This document shows, piece by piece, positions 1 to 6,777 of a DNA stretch of 64,000 nt; within the stretch, counting starts at the first letter, position 1, and each line of letters begins with the position of its first letter. Made by a program: the position numbers and the translations under genes. The DNA comes from Crocinitomicaceae bacterium. Lineage in GTDB: Bacteria > Bacteroidota > Bacteroidia > Flavobacteriales_D > Crocinitomicaceae. The notes under the pieces are model-generated. The model was not told the origin of the DNA. It ran no database searches and saw nothing but the letters and a program-made list of their open reading frames with translations. The stretch is taken from assembly GCA_020635955.1 (NCBI GenBank), contig JACJYW010000005.1, positions 248,001 to 312,000 of the forward strand. Direction: 5' to 3'.

Positions 1-521
1 AAACTTCCTGTTACTGATTGAGGATCTAAATTAATGTATGGGTCTTCCAATACTCCCTCAACTTTTATTTTCTGTCCTACTTCATAATTAACAAGTTCTT
101 CATTTTTTTCAAAGTGAACATCTAAAAAAATAGTGGCTCCACCAACAATAGGATATTTAGTGCTTCCATACTCAAGACTTAAATAGGGTTTTGATTCTTT
201 TGGTTTACCCCCTATTAATTGAATTTCAGAATTATGAATATCAGTTATTTCTGCTTCAAGACTAAAACTCATGCCAGCCCATTTTTCAAAATTTACACTC
301 CATTTTGTTGGATTGAAATCTTGTCCTTTCTCCAATGCTTCATCACAAAGCATTATTAATGAATCTGAAATATCATGTTCAGGATTATATTCGCACAGAG
401 GTATTACCTCAGCTTCTGGTTGTTCTGTTGATTGGTTCTCTTCTGAATTGCTCTCTTCTGATGTGCCTTCACAAGACATAAGAAATGAGAAAAATAAGGT
501 TAAATAAGCTAATCTCTTCAT
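1..521 (-). CDS. Lipoprotein of unknown function, C-terminus cut off by window edge
   Basis: An open frame runs on the minus strand from an ATG at 519-521 to the window edge without a stop. The first 17 residues form a lipoprotein signal with lipobox LMSC and Cys17, so the mature protein is probably lipid-anchored in the periplasm or outer membrane. A Ser/Glu-rich linker follows (about residues 18-37). The remaining visible part mentions a conserved-looking KWSVNFEKWAG stretch and ends in an EVGQKIKVEGVLEDP segment that resembles an OB-fold-like strand pattern. I do not recognise a named family. The upstream side (520-740) carries REP palindromes, so the gene lies next to a mobile repeat cluster. 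The reading frame is supported by length and signal peptide only. Confidence 0.75.
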   Translation of the reverse strand, partial: MKRLAYLTLFFSFLMSCEGTSEESNSEENQSTEQPEAEVIPLCEYNPEHDISDSLIMLCDEALEKGQDFNPTKWSVNFEKWAGMSFSLEAEITDIHNSEIQLIGGKPKESKPYLSLEYGSTKYPIVGGATIFLDVHFEKNEELVNYEVGQKIKVEGVLEDPYINLDPQSVTGS

Positions 522-634
522 AATTAATAGTTTTACGAAAGATAAGATGAATAATAAAAACCTTAAAAGACGAAAGCCAAAATTTTATAGGATAATAAGA
601 TTCTGGTTCAAATGTATTTGGTACTATGTCTTAT

Positions 635-687
635 TCCCCTGCTCCGCAGTAGTTGCACTGCTGCGGCTATTTATTTTTAACTACTTC
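635..687. repeat. 53-bp direct repeat, left copy
   Basis: This 53-bp stretch is identical to 2181-2233. It contains one REP palindrome (641-666) and the sequence that, at the right copy, forms the 3' end and stop codon of the NTF2-like gene. The left copy is therefore a displaced copy of that gene tail. The pair brackets the RAYT gene and two small genes. The rest of 522-740 shows only AT-rich sequence and a second REP. Confidence 0.85.
641..666. repeat. REP palindrome, copy 1
   Basis: A 26-bp unit starting GCTC, with stem arms CCGCAGTAGT and ACTGCTGCGG around loop TGC. One G:T wobble makes it an imperfect palindrome, the usual form of REP elements mobilised by RAYT proteins. Confidence 0.85.
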
Positions 688-690
688 ACC

Positions 691-716
691 GCTCCGCAGT
701 AGTTGCACTGCTGCGG
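691..716. repeat. REP palindrome, copy 2
   Basis: Identical 26-bp unit to 641-666, same orientation, 24 bp after it. The pair forms a direct doublet on the 5' side of the RAYT gene. Confidence 0.85.
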
Positions 717-835
717 CACTCTCATAACAAGTTAACTAATTTTGCTATTTTAACTCTATCAAACAAGGAGTTAAACATACAATCAAGAATAACAGCTCTT
801 ACTTTCTAACATTAACAGTAGTTGATTGGATAGAT

Positions 836-1333
836 GTGTTCACCAGAAAGAATCATAAAGATGCATTGATTGAGTCTTTGCGATATTGCATAAAACATAA
901 AGGACTTAATGTGTATGCTTATTGTCTTATGACTAATCATTTACATCTAATCGTCAATTGTGATGAACCGTTTGAATTGAAAGACACTATTCGTGATTTT
1001 AAAAGGCATACTGTGAAACAATTGTTGTTTCAAATTCAAAATGATCCCGAATCAAGACGAGAATGGATGATAGAACTATTCAAACAAAATGGTGAAAATC
1101 ATGCAAAAAGTGACAAATTAAAATTTTGGAAAACAGGAAATCATGCTATTGAATTATATACAGAAAAATTCGTTTGGGATAAGATCAATTACATTCATAA
1201 TAATCCAGTTGAAGAAAAGTTTGTTACCAAACCTGAACATTGGATTTATTCTTCTGCTTCTAATTACATTTATGGAAATGGAATTTTAGAAGAAGTACAT
1301 TGTTTACCTGGTGTGCTGATTGACATTAAGTAG
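836..1333 (+). CDS. REP-associated tyrosine transposase (RAYT, Y1/HUH family)
   Basis: IS200-like single-strand transposase of the RAYT class. These proteins nick and join REP hairpin DNA through one tyrosine. Counting from the GTG at 836, the HUH motif is H35-L-H37 in MTNHLHLIV. The predicted catalytic Tyr119 lies in INYIHNNPVEEK, which aligns with DYIYINP of E. coli TnpA-REP. GTG 836 is the first usable start, but homologous sequence (YFLTLTVVDWID, the first beta strand of the fold) continues upstream in frame to about 767. No ATG, GTG or TTG occurs there before a stop at 737-739. Either initiation is unusual or the true start has been lost. REP palindromes lie on both sides, as expected for this family. 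Confident on family, unsure on activity. Confidence 0.85.
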   Translation: MFTRKNHKDALIESLRYCIKHKGLNVYAYCLMTNHLHLIVNCDEPFELKDTIRDFKRHTVKQLLFQIQNDPESRREWMIELFKQNGENHAKSDKLKFWKTGNHAIELYTEKFVWDKINYIHNNPVEEKFVTKPEHWIYSSASNYIYGNGILEEVHCLPGVLIDIK

Positions 1334-1348
1334 TTACAATAGTTTAGA

Positions 1349-1374
1349 CCGCAGCAGTGCAACTACTGCGGAGC
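1349..1374. repeat. REP palindrome, copy 3 (inverted)
   Basis: Reverse complement of the 641-666 unit, 15 bp after the RAYT stop codon. With copies 1 and 2 it places the transposase gene between REPs of opposite orientation. Confidence 0.85.
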
Positions 1375-1426
1375 GGGTGAGTGTTTTATTTTCTATAATT
1401 CATACAATTATTGTATATTTCTGAAA

Positions 1427-1699
1427 ATGAGAGACATGAAAAATTGGACTAAAAAGCAGATTTTCATTACAAGTATTGGATACATTGGTCTTATTATTTT
1501 CGGATACGGATTCATAATTAATCAAGACAAACTGAAGGTGAGTTCAGAGAAGATAAAGGATCTGGAAAGTCTAGTAGAATCTGAAAAAGGCCGCTATAAT
1601 GTGTTGGAATATGATTTTGTTGAAATGGCAACTGAACTAGATTCACTTTATTATGTCATAGATGCGGATGGCAGTATCCTAAAAGAGAGAACTAATTAA
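1427..1699 (+). CDS. Small single-pass membrane protein, unknown
   Basis: Ninety residues. A short basic N-terminus (MRDMKNWTKKQ) is followed by one hydrophobic segment (about residues 11-31, with IGYIGLIIFGYGF). A charged stretch with coiled-coil character (KVSSEKIKDLESLVESEKG) then ends in a Leu/Tyr-rich segment. This suggests a type II inner-membrane protein with a short soluble coil. An alternative start is ATG 1436, which would shorten the N-terminus by three residues. No family was recognised. It follows the RAYT and precedes another small gene by 11 bp, so the two may be co-transcribed passengers between the repeats. Confidence 0.55.
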   Translation: MRDMKNWTKKQIFITSIGYIGLIIFGYGFIINQDKLKVSSEKIKDLESLVESEKGRYNVLEYDFVEMATELDSLYYVIDADGSILKERTN

Positions 1700-1710
1700 T
1701 AAACAGAAGG

Positions 1711-2139
1711 ATGAGAACAATATTTCCAGTACTGGTATTTACTTTATTAAGTCGGCATTCTTTAAGCCAGGATGATGTAAAAATCATTAACCACTATTTA
1801 GAAATCTATGCTGAGTCACTAGATACAACTGTACGTGTTCAAATGGCTGATACGGTAGATGCCCCAATTATACGTAATGCAACAAGGATTAACTATTTTT
1901 CTGAAAGCAGTAATGGAGAAATCGCAAAAGTTGATTTAATAAGTGCCATCATTAAAATTGAAGGTATCGAACAATATGGGGCTGTTAACAATGAAGGAAG
2001 AATTCTTGATGAAAATGATGGAGAGATTAATATCTTAAAGGAATATAGTCAGCTCATAAGAGGGAACATTACATTTTTAATGAGTTATGTTAGAAATGAA
2101 ATCCAAATGAAAGGTGGATTAGTACTTTATATAAATTAA
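1711..2139 (+). CDS. Secreted protein of unknown function
   Basis: 142 residues with a probable signal peptide (MRTIFPVLVFTLLSRHSLSQ, cleavage near residue 20). The mature part has mixed alpha/beta character and no cysteine pairs or catalytic motif that I can name. It starts 11 bp after the preceding small membrane protein gene on the same strand. The end of the gene is followed within 50 bp by the right-hand 53-bp repeat. It may be a passenger of the repeat-bracketed segment. Function unknown. Confidence 0.55.
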   Translation: MRTIFPVLVFTLLSRHSLSQDDVKIINHYLEIYAESLDTTVRVQMADTVDAPIIRNATRINYFSESSNGEIAKVDLISAIIKIEGIEQYGAVNNEGRILDENDGEINILKEYSQLIRGNITFLMSYVRNEIQMKGGLVLYIN

Positions 2140-2180
2140 GATGTCTGCATAGCTCCGCAGGATTTTTGAAGAAGAATTGC

Positions 2181-2233
2181 TCCCCTGCTCCGCAGTAGTT
2201 GCACTGCTGCGGCTATTTATTTTTAACTACTTC
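2181..2233. repeat. 53-bp direct repeat, right copy
   Basis: Identical to 635-687. The first part holds REP copy 4 (2187-2212). The last seven bases include the TAG stop (2227-2229, minus strand) of the NTF2-like gene, so this copy is probably the resident one. Confidence 0.85.
2187..2212. repeat. REP palindrome, copy 4
   Basis: Fourth 26-bp REP, same orientation as copies 1 and 2, 14 bp beyond the 3' end of the minus-strand NTF2-like gene. A half-unit GCTCCGCAG also occurs near 2152. Confidence 0.85.
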
Positions 2234-2688
2234 CCCTCAAACTTATCCAGCAACCTGTTCGTCTGAGCCTGTAATTTCTTCTGAAAGAATCGTGTGCCTC
2301 CCAATAGCCATCCCTTGAAACCTAAAGCCTGTTTAGCCCAGGCGTGTAAGTTAAAATGATCAGTGTGTTTGGTGATCTTCCCATTTTGAATTTCAAATTG
2401 AGCTGAGATGATGTTATGCACCTTTCTACCTGTTTGAGAAAAGGTGTAATGGGCCTCCCAATGGGCACTGTTTTCAGTGACATGGCTGAATTCAACAACA
2501 AAGTCTTTGCCTTTTTGACTTTCTATCAGCATTCGCCACATATTTGCCGCCCTCTCGCCATTTAATCTCCCAAATGCCGGATCCTCAAAGATCACATTGT
2601 AAGAATAGAAGGATATCATCTTCTCAGCATCAAGGTCCTTGAAAGCCTGGTAAAATTCCGTGATAATTTGTTGTGGTTCGTGTTGCAT
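2227..2688 (-). CDS. NTF2-like / SnoaL-like family protein
   Basis: 153 residues with the cone-shaped NTF2-like fold signature. An N-terminal helix (QQIITEFYQAFKDLDAEKM) is followed by ISFYSYNVIFEDPAFG, then alternating beta strands such as HWEAHYTF and VHNIISAQFEIQNGKI. The segment KITKHTDHFNLHAWAKQALG is typical of SnoaL-like nuclear-transport-factor-2 family proteins. These bind small ligands or act as isomerases or hydrolases, but no substrate can be assigned here. The stop codon lies inside the right-hand 53-bp repeat. It is 13 bp downstream of the pseudouridine synthase gene on the same strand and may share its transcript. Confidence 0.75.
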   Translation of the reverse strand: MQHEPQQIITEFYQAFKDLDAEKMISFYSYNVIFEDPAFGRLNGERAANMWRMLIESQKGKDFVVEFSHVTENSAHWEAHYTFSQTGRKVHNIISAQFEIQNGKITKHTDHFNLHAWAKQALGFKGWLLGGTRFFQKKLQAQTNRLLDKFEGK

Positions 2689-2701
2689 GCTTCAAAGATA
2701 A

Positions 2702-3286
2702 TCAAAGCTCAACACCTTCAAAACCATCCACTTGTTTAGCTTCACCTGGTGACAGATCGCCCAAATGTATGTCACCAATTCGAACCCTGATTAAGCGTAA
2801 TACCGGAAAACCAACAGCTGCACACATTTTTCGCACTTGTCTGAATTTGCCCTCGCGGATAGTGATTGAAGCCCAACTTGTTGGTCCATGTCTGTCATCC
2901 CTAACCTTTCTTGATCGCTCCGGAAATCCCGGATCATCAATACATCTGGCTTTGGCCGGAAATGTCATATAACGCTTACCATGAATTCCTATTTCAACAC
3001 CTTGCTCTAATTCAGCAATGGCTTCTTGGGTTATAAGGCCATCCACCTGCACATAATACTCTTTTTCAAACTTTGTGCTGGTAATAGCATTACTCACTTT
3101 ACCATCCGTGGTTAAGAGTAAAAGGCCTTCTGATTTTTCATCTAGCCTACCAATGCTCATGGTACCTTCAGCAAAATCGAACAGTTCACCTAGAAATTTT
3201 TGCTTATGATTTTTTGGGGCATTGCTCACAAATTGAGATTGATAGCCAAAGGGTTTGTGAAGGATATAGTGTTTGTGTTGACTCAT
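2702..3286 (-). CDS. rluE: rRNA large-subunit pseudouridine synthase, RluE type
   Basis: 194 residues of the RsuA/RluB/E/F family without an S4 domain, the length of RluE-type enzymes. The catalytic aspartate is Asp49 in SIGRLDEKSEGLLLLT. Other family blocks are the N-terminal HYILHKPFGY, EKEYYVQVDG, and the C-terminal EGKFRQVRKMCAAVGFPVLRLIRVRIG. It isomerises uridine in 23S rRNA (position 2457 in the E. coli enzyme; the target here is inferred). The stop of the upstream YkgJ-type gene at 3287 abuts this start, so the two are probably translated from one mRNA. Confidence 0.88.
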   Translation of the reverse strand: MSQHKHYILHKPFGYQSQFVSNAPKNHKQKFLGELFDFAEGTMSIGRLDEKSEGLLLLTTDGKVSNAITSTKFEKEYYVQVDGLITQEAIAELEQGVEIGIHGKRYMTFPAKARCIDDPGFPERSRKVRDDRHGPTSWASITIREGKFRQVRKMCAAVGFPVLRLIRVRIGDIHLGDLSPGEAKQVDGFEGVEL

Positions 3287-3769
3287 TTAGATCTTCTGTT
3301 CCAAACGTTCAAATATCTTCACCACAGCAGGGCAAATTTCCGTGTTCTTGATGCTGAGGTCAAGCACCTGATAAAATCGCTTGCGGTTGGTATGCGGATA
3401 TTCTCTGCAAGCCAGTGGTCGGGATTCATAGATCATGCAGTAATTTTCATAATCCAGAAACGGGCATGGGGCTGATCTGAATACAAATTCACCATCACCG
3501 TCCATTTCCATGTATTGCTGAATGACATCACCCGGCTTCATTTTTAGATGTTTGGCAATTCGGTCAACATCTCGGTCATGCATTCCCGGACTGGTAGTTT
3601 TGCAGCAATTGGCACATTTCAGGCAATCTGTTTCTTCAAACACTTCATCATGAAGCGCATGAACAACGTTATCCAAATTTTTGGGTTTGCTTTTCTTTAA
3701 TCGATTGGCCAGTTTCTTATTCGCCTCCAGCCTGTTTTGACCTTGTTGTAAGATCTTCTCAACATCCAT
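3287..3769 (-). CDS. YkgJ-family cysteine-cluster protein
   Basis: 160 residues. The Cys cluster is C49-x2-C52-x2-C55-C56 in CLKCANCCK, with further cysteines at about 102, 111 and 121 (PCPFLDYENYC, ACREYP). This is the pattern of the YkgJ / UPF0153 metal-binding family, predicted to chelate zinc or an iron-sulfur cluster. The exact role is unknown. The N-terminal 35 residues are Lys/Asn-rich and helical. The gene lies between trpS (2 bp upstream) and the pseudouridine synthase (immediately downstream) on the minus strand, suggesting a trpS-ykgJ-rluE operon. Confidence 0.82.
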   Translation of the reverse strand: MDVEKILQQGQNRLEANKKLANRLKKSKPKNLDNVVHALHDEVFEETDCLKCANCCKTTSPGMHDRDVDRIAKHLKMKPGDVIQQYMEMDGDGEFVFRSAPCPFLDYENYCMIYESRPLACREYPHTNRKRFYQVLDLSIKNTEICPAVVKIFERLEQKI

Positions 3770-3771
3770 GA

Positions 3772-4740
3772 TCAGTATCCCAATTTATGGCGAACACGTT
3801 TTAAAACATCATCTGCCACTAGTTTTGCCTTTGCAGCACCTTCAGCCAATACCTTATCAAGTTCGCCCTTATTCTCCATGTAATAATTGAACTTCTCACG
3901 TTCTGTTTTAAAGTTCTCCAGTATAAGATCTAAAATGGCTTTCTTAGTATGTCCATATCCCCATCCTCCGGCTTGATAATTCTTACGCATTTCAGCTGTT
4001 TGGGCATCATTTGCCAATAAAGCATAGATTGCATAGGCATGACAGGTATCCGGATCTTTTGGTTCTTCCAGTTCCTTGCTATCTGTAACAATGCTATTCA
4101 CCTGCTTTTTCAATTCCTTTTCCGGCAAAAAGATATTGATGAGATTCCCTCTTGATTTTGACATTTTTTCGCCATCCGTACCCGGAATTTTCATGGTGGT
4201 TTCATTGTGTTTAGCCTCAGGCATCACAAAGATCTCCCCCATTTCATTGTTCATTCTGCGGGCAACATCTCTGGTAAATTCAAGGTGTTGTTCCTGATCT
4301 TTACCAACCGGAACAAAATGGGCATCATACAAAAGAATATCAGCCGCCATGAGCATAGGGTAGCTGAATAAGCCGGCATTAACGTCCTCTAAACGATCTG
4401 CCTTATCCTTAAAAGAATGCGCCAATGTCAATCTTTGGTACGGGAAAAAACAAGATAAATACCAGGTAAGTTCAGCCGTTTCAGGACGATCAGATTGACG
4501 ATAAAAAGTAGTTTTGTTGGTATCCAATCCACAAGCAAGCCAGGTAGCAGCAACACTATAGGTATTTTCTCTCATCTCATCCGCACTCTTTATCTGAGTG
4601 AGCGAATGAAGGTCTGCTATGAACAAAAAAGAATCATTCGAAGGGTCTTCAGCCATTTCAATTGCTGGTTTGATCGCCCCAAGAATATTTCCTAAATGTG
4701 GAACTCCTGTACTTTGTATGCCTGTTAAGATTCTAGCCAT
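3772..4740 (-). CDS. trpS: Tryptophanyl-tRNA synthetase
   Basis: 322 residues from ATG 4738-4740. This class I synthetase charges tRNA-Trp. The HIGH-equivalent is PHLGN (residues 14-18) after the ILTGIQSTG strand, and the KMSKS loop is residues 192-196 (GEKMSKSRGN). The Trp-pocket region AHSFKDKADR and the segment VPVGKDQEQHLEFTRDVARR are typical. The frame stays open to 4962, but that extension crosses the 117-bp repeat and is not conserved, so I reject it. The C-terminus (VADDVLKRVRHKLGY) is a normal TrpS ending. Confidence 0.95.
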   Translation of the reverse strand: MARILTGIQSTGVPHLGNILGAIKPAIEMAEDPSNDSFLFIADLHSLTQIKSADEMRENTYSVAATWLACGLDTNKTTFYRQSDRPETAELTWYLSCFFPYQRLTLAHSFKDKADRLEDVNAGLFSYPMLMAADILLYDAHFVPVGKDQEQHLEFTRDVARRMNNEMGEIFVMPEAKHNETTMKIPGTDGEKMSKSRGNLINIFLPEKELKKQVNSIVTDSKELEEPKDPDTCHAYAIYALLANDAQTAEMRKNYQAGGWGYGHTKKAILDLILENFKTEREKFNYYMENKGELDKVLAEGAAKAKLVADDVLKRVRHKLGY

Positions 4741-4827
4741 TGAACTATAAAAATTTGAGTATAAAAGTAGAAATAAATCAGCAGCTATAAGGATAATCCG
4801 GTCTTTCCTTTTGTGGGCGGTGGTATC

Positions 4828-4944
4828 TTCTCGATACGTCCCGAAACTTCGGGACACTCGAAGAAACCACTTATGAAAAATAAAAGTTCGATAAAATGGT
4901 TTGTTCGAGTGATACGACTGTAAGGAGTATTGTATCGAGAACAA
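4828..4944. repeat. 117-bp palindromic repeat, copy A
   Basis: Direct repeat of 5274-5390 with only scattered differences in the middle. The ends are inverted (TTCTCGATAC and GTATCGAGAA). Internal inverted segments are CTCGAAGAAACC against GGTTTGTTCGAG, and TCCCGA against TCGGGA. The unit looks like a small MITE-like element that folds into nested hairpins. It ends 14 bp from the stop codon of the GIY-YIG gene. Confidence 0.85.
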
Positions 4945-4958
4945 TTTACCTCTTTGGA

Positions 4959-5249
4959 TCAAAACTTCTTTTTCGACAAGCCCGGAAGCTTTTCAAATTC
5001 ATCATTTATTAATGCCAGCTTTTTAGCTTTAGACCACTTTTTGATCTTTTGTTCCATGTTCATAGCGAGTAGAGGATCAGTAAACTCTGCTTTAAATACA
5101 AGATGTATTGGTAATCTTCTTGCAGTATATGAAGTTGGATCTTTGGCCATTTGATGTTCGGTTAATCTTTTATTCATATCTGACGTCATTCCAACATAAA
5201 ATGTTTTGTCTGAACATTCTAGAATGTATACGTAGTAAAGATTGGCCAT
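4959..5249 (-). CDS. Small GIY-YIG nuclease-domain protein
   Basis: 96 residues, a minimal UvrC/URI-type GIY-YIG domain. The first motif is residues 5-8 YYVYILECSDKTFYVGMT, carrying the YV..YVG form of GIY-YIG. The Arg of NKRLTEHQ and the late Glu in NMEQKIKKWSKAKK are the other expected catalytic positions. Stand-alone proteins of this type are common in Bacteroidota, with unclear function; relatives cut DNA at hairpins or mismatches. The gene is isolated, pointing opposite to plsC. It lies almost exactly between two 117-bp direct repeats (14 bp from one and 24 bp from the other), suggesting a mobile or repeat-linked unit. Confidence 0.88.
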   Translation of the reverse strand: MANLYYVYILECSDKTFYVGMTSDMNKRLTEHQMAKDPTSYTARRLPIHLVFKAEFTDPLLAMNMEQKIKKWSKAKKLALINDEFEKLPGLSKKKF

Positions 5250-5273
5250 TGGATGAAACTAATAAAAATATTC

Positions 5274-5390
5274 TTCTCGATACGTCCCGAAGTTTCGGGA
5301 CACTCGAAGAAACCGTTTTAGAAATAAAAAAGTTCGAATATATGGTTTGTTCGAGTGATACGACTGTAAGGAGTATTGTATCGAGAACAA
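5274..5390. repeat. 117-bp palindromic repeat, copy B
   Basis: Second copy of the element at 4828-4944, in the same orientation. The inverted ends TTCTCGATAC and GTATCGAGAA are intact. It lies between the start of the GIY-YIG gene and the start of plsC, so it may also carry or block the plsC promoter. Confidence 0.85.
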
Positions 5391-5419
5391 CTATCTGCCA
5401 ATTTATTACCTTTGAATTG

Positions 5420-6187
5420 ATGCGCTATTTACTATTACCATTGATCATTCTGTACCGTTTGTACTTTGCGGTGGTATTCTTTACCGTATTAACCATTTTA
5501 TATCCGGTTTTTTGGGTCATGTTGCTAAAGGATGCCAACTTTGAAAAGGTATTTAAGTTGAAAGTAGCCACCTCCAGAGTCATTCTATTTCTTGATTTTA
5601 TTTACCTAAGACGATTGTCAGTTCCCAAGAACCTTCCTCCGGGGCCTTATGTGATTTGCGCCAACCATAGTAGTTATTTAGATATCATTTTGATGTATCC
5701 CATCCTACCCAAAACAAAGTTCATGTTTATTGGTAAATCTGAATTGTTGAGTTGGCCGGTACTCAACATCTTCTTCAAAAAAATGGATATAGGTGTCAAC
5801 CGCGAAAAGCGTCATTCCGCTATGAGATCTATTATTAGGGCCAAGCAAGAAATAGCAAGGGGATGGTCAATCGTTATTTATCCTGAAGGAAAAATCCCGG
5901 CAGATACACCTAAGTTACATCCCTTCAAATCTGGTGCATTCAAAATGGCCGTGGAAGAGCAGGTACCTATTTTACCCATTACTTTGATTGATACCTGGAA
6001 GCTGTTTGCCACTGATCCTCCACTAACGGCCTGGGCACGTCCTGGAATTTGTCGTGTGGTAGTGCATGATCCCATCCCAACAAAAGGTTTGGAAAAGAAA
6101 GATTTAGTAAATTTGCGTCAGCAGACCTATGATGTCATTAACGCACCACTGCTTAAATACAACAAAAAGGTCATAGATAAATTTTAG
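5420..6187 (+). CDS. plsC: 1-acyl-sn-glycerol-3-phosphate acyltransferase
   Basis: 255 residues from ATG 5420. An N-terminal membrane segment (residues 1-36, LLLPLIILYRLYFAVVFFTV) precedes the acyltransferase domain. The NHx4D catalytic motif is NHSSYLD at 82-88. The glycerol-phosphate-binding block is the YPEGKIP motif at 154-160, with the later PILPITLIDTW segment. The enzyme makes phosphatidic acid from lysophosphatidate at the inner membrane. An upstream in-frame extension to 5108 would read through repeat copy B and the opposite strand of the GIY-YIG gene and is rejected. gatC follows after 1 bp. Confidence 0.92.
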   Translation: MRYLLLPLIILYRLYFAVVFFTVLTILYPVFWVMLLKDANFEKVFKLKVATSRVILFLDFIYLRRLSVPKNLPPGPYVICANHSSYLDIILMYPILPKTKFMFIGKSELLSWPVLNIFFKKMDIGVNREKRHSAMRSIIRAKQEIARGWSIVIYPEGKIPADTPKLHPFKSGAFKMAVEEQVPILPITLIDTWKLFATDPPLTAWARPGICRVVVHDPIPTKGLEKKDLVNLRQQTYDVINAPLLKYNKKVIDKF

Positions 6188-6188
6188 C

Positions 6189-6479
6189 ATGAAGATCACA
6201 GATGAAATGGTAGACCACATTGCTCACCTTGCCAGGTTAGAGTTTGAGGGTGATAAGAAAGAGGCTGTAAAGGCTGATCTTATTAAGATCATAGGGTTTG
6301 TTGATCAGCTAAGTCAGGTAGATACTGAAGGTGTTGAGCCGCTAATTTTTATGACAGAATCTATTAATGTGTTGCGTGAAGATGAGGTGAAAGAAACGAT
6401 TACTCAGGCACAGGCATTGAAAAATGCACCTTTCCATGACTCTGATTATTTCAAGATCCACAAAGTATTGAAGAAATAG
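6189..6479 (+). CDS. gatC: Asp/Glu-tRNA amidotransferase subunit C
   Basis: 96 residues, the usual GatC length. Family blocks are MKITDEMVDHIAHLARLEF at the N-terminus, DQLSQVDTEGVEPL in the middle, and LREDEVKE then KNAPFHDSDYFKIHKVLKK at the end. GatC stabilises the GatA-GatB complex that converts misacylated Glu-tRNA(Gln) and Asp-tRNA(Asn). No gatA or gatB is present nearby. It starts 1 bp after plsC, so the two are co-transcribed. Its TAG stop lies inside a dispersed repeat that also ends the HU-SPOR gene at 59390. Confidence 0.93.
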   Translation: MKITDEMVDHIAHLARLEFEGDKKEAVKADLIKIIGFVDQLSQVDTEGVEPLIFMTESINVLREDEVKETITQAQALKNAPFHDSDYFKIHKVLKK

Positions 6480-6603
6480 GGGCTTACCACGTCCACTTCG
6501 TCCTTCGACTCCGCTCAGGATGACACTCAGTGAACTTTGGTCGGGCTTTCATTAGTCGCCAAGCCTTTGGCGTGGGCTTCAACAGGCCATTCAATCCCTA
6601 AGC
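6474..6603. repeat. Structured dispersed repeat containing the gatC stop codon, copy A
   Basis: Shares blocks with 59385-59483: AAATAGGGGCTT then CCACG, GGTCGGGCTTTCA then TAGTCGC, and TTCAATCCCTAAGC at the end. The first block contains the TAG stop of the preceding gene in both places. AGGG/CCCT and GCTTA/TAAGC pairs would close the ends into a stem. The middle differs: here it contains a CTTCGACTCCGCTCAGGAT stretch. Nothing else is seen in 6604-6777 apart from the hairpin at 6616-6655. Confidence 0.75.
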
Positions 6604-6615
6604 TAATTAATGCAT

Positions 6616-6655
6616 AAAAAAACCGGAGCGTTTCTCGTTTGAAATCACTCCGGTT
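6616..6655 (-). terminator. Hairpin with T-run on the minus strand
   Basis: Arms AACCGGAG (6621-6628) and CTCCGGTT (6648-6655). On the minus strand the stem is followed by seven T. Both flanking genes are on the plus strand, so this terminator shape has no matching minus-strand gene. Confidence 0.5.
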
Positions 6656-6777
6656 AAACCCAAAATCCACGAATCAATTAGTCTAATTCAATTACCCAAA
6701 ATGCACGTACCGTGCCACAATATGACTTTTATCAGATATTAAGAAATATTTAACAAAATTCTATATCTTCCCCATTA

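Noticed and set aside
2673..2972. 99-residue plus-strand frame
   Set aside because: It is antisense to the pseudouridine synthase gene.
4741..4962. Extended trpS start
   Set aside because: The extension is the 117-bp repeat and has no family match.
5108..5419. Extended plsC start
   Set aside because: It crosses repeat copy B and the opposite strand of the GIY-YIG gene.
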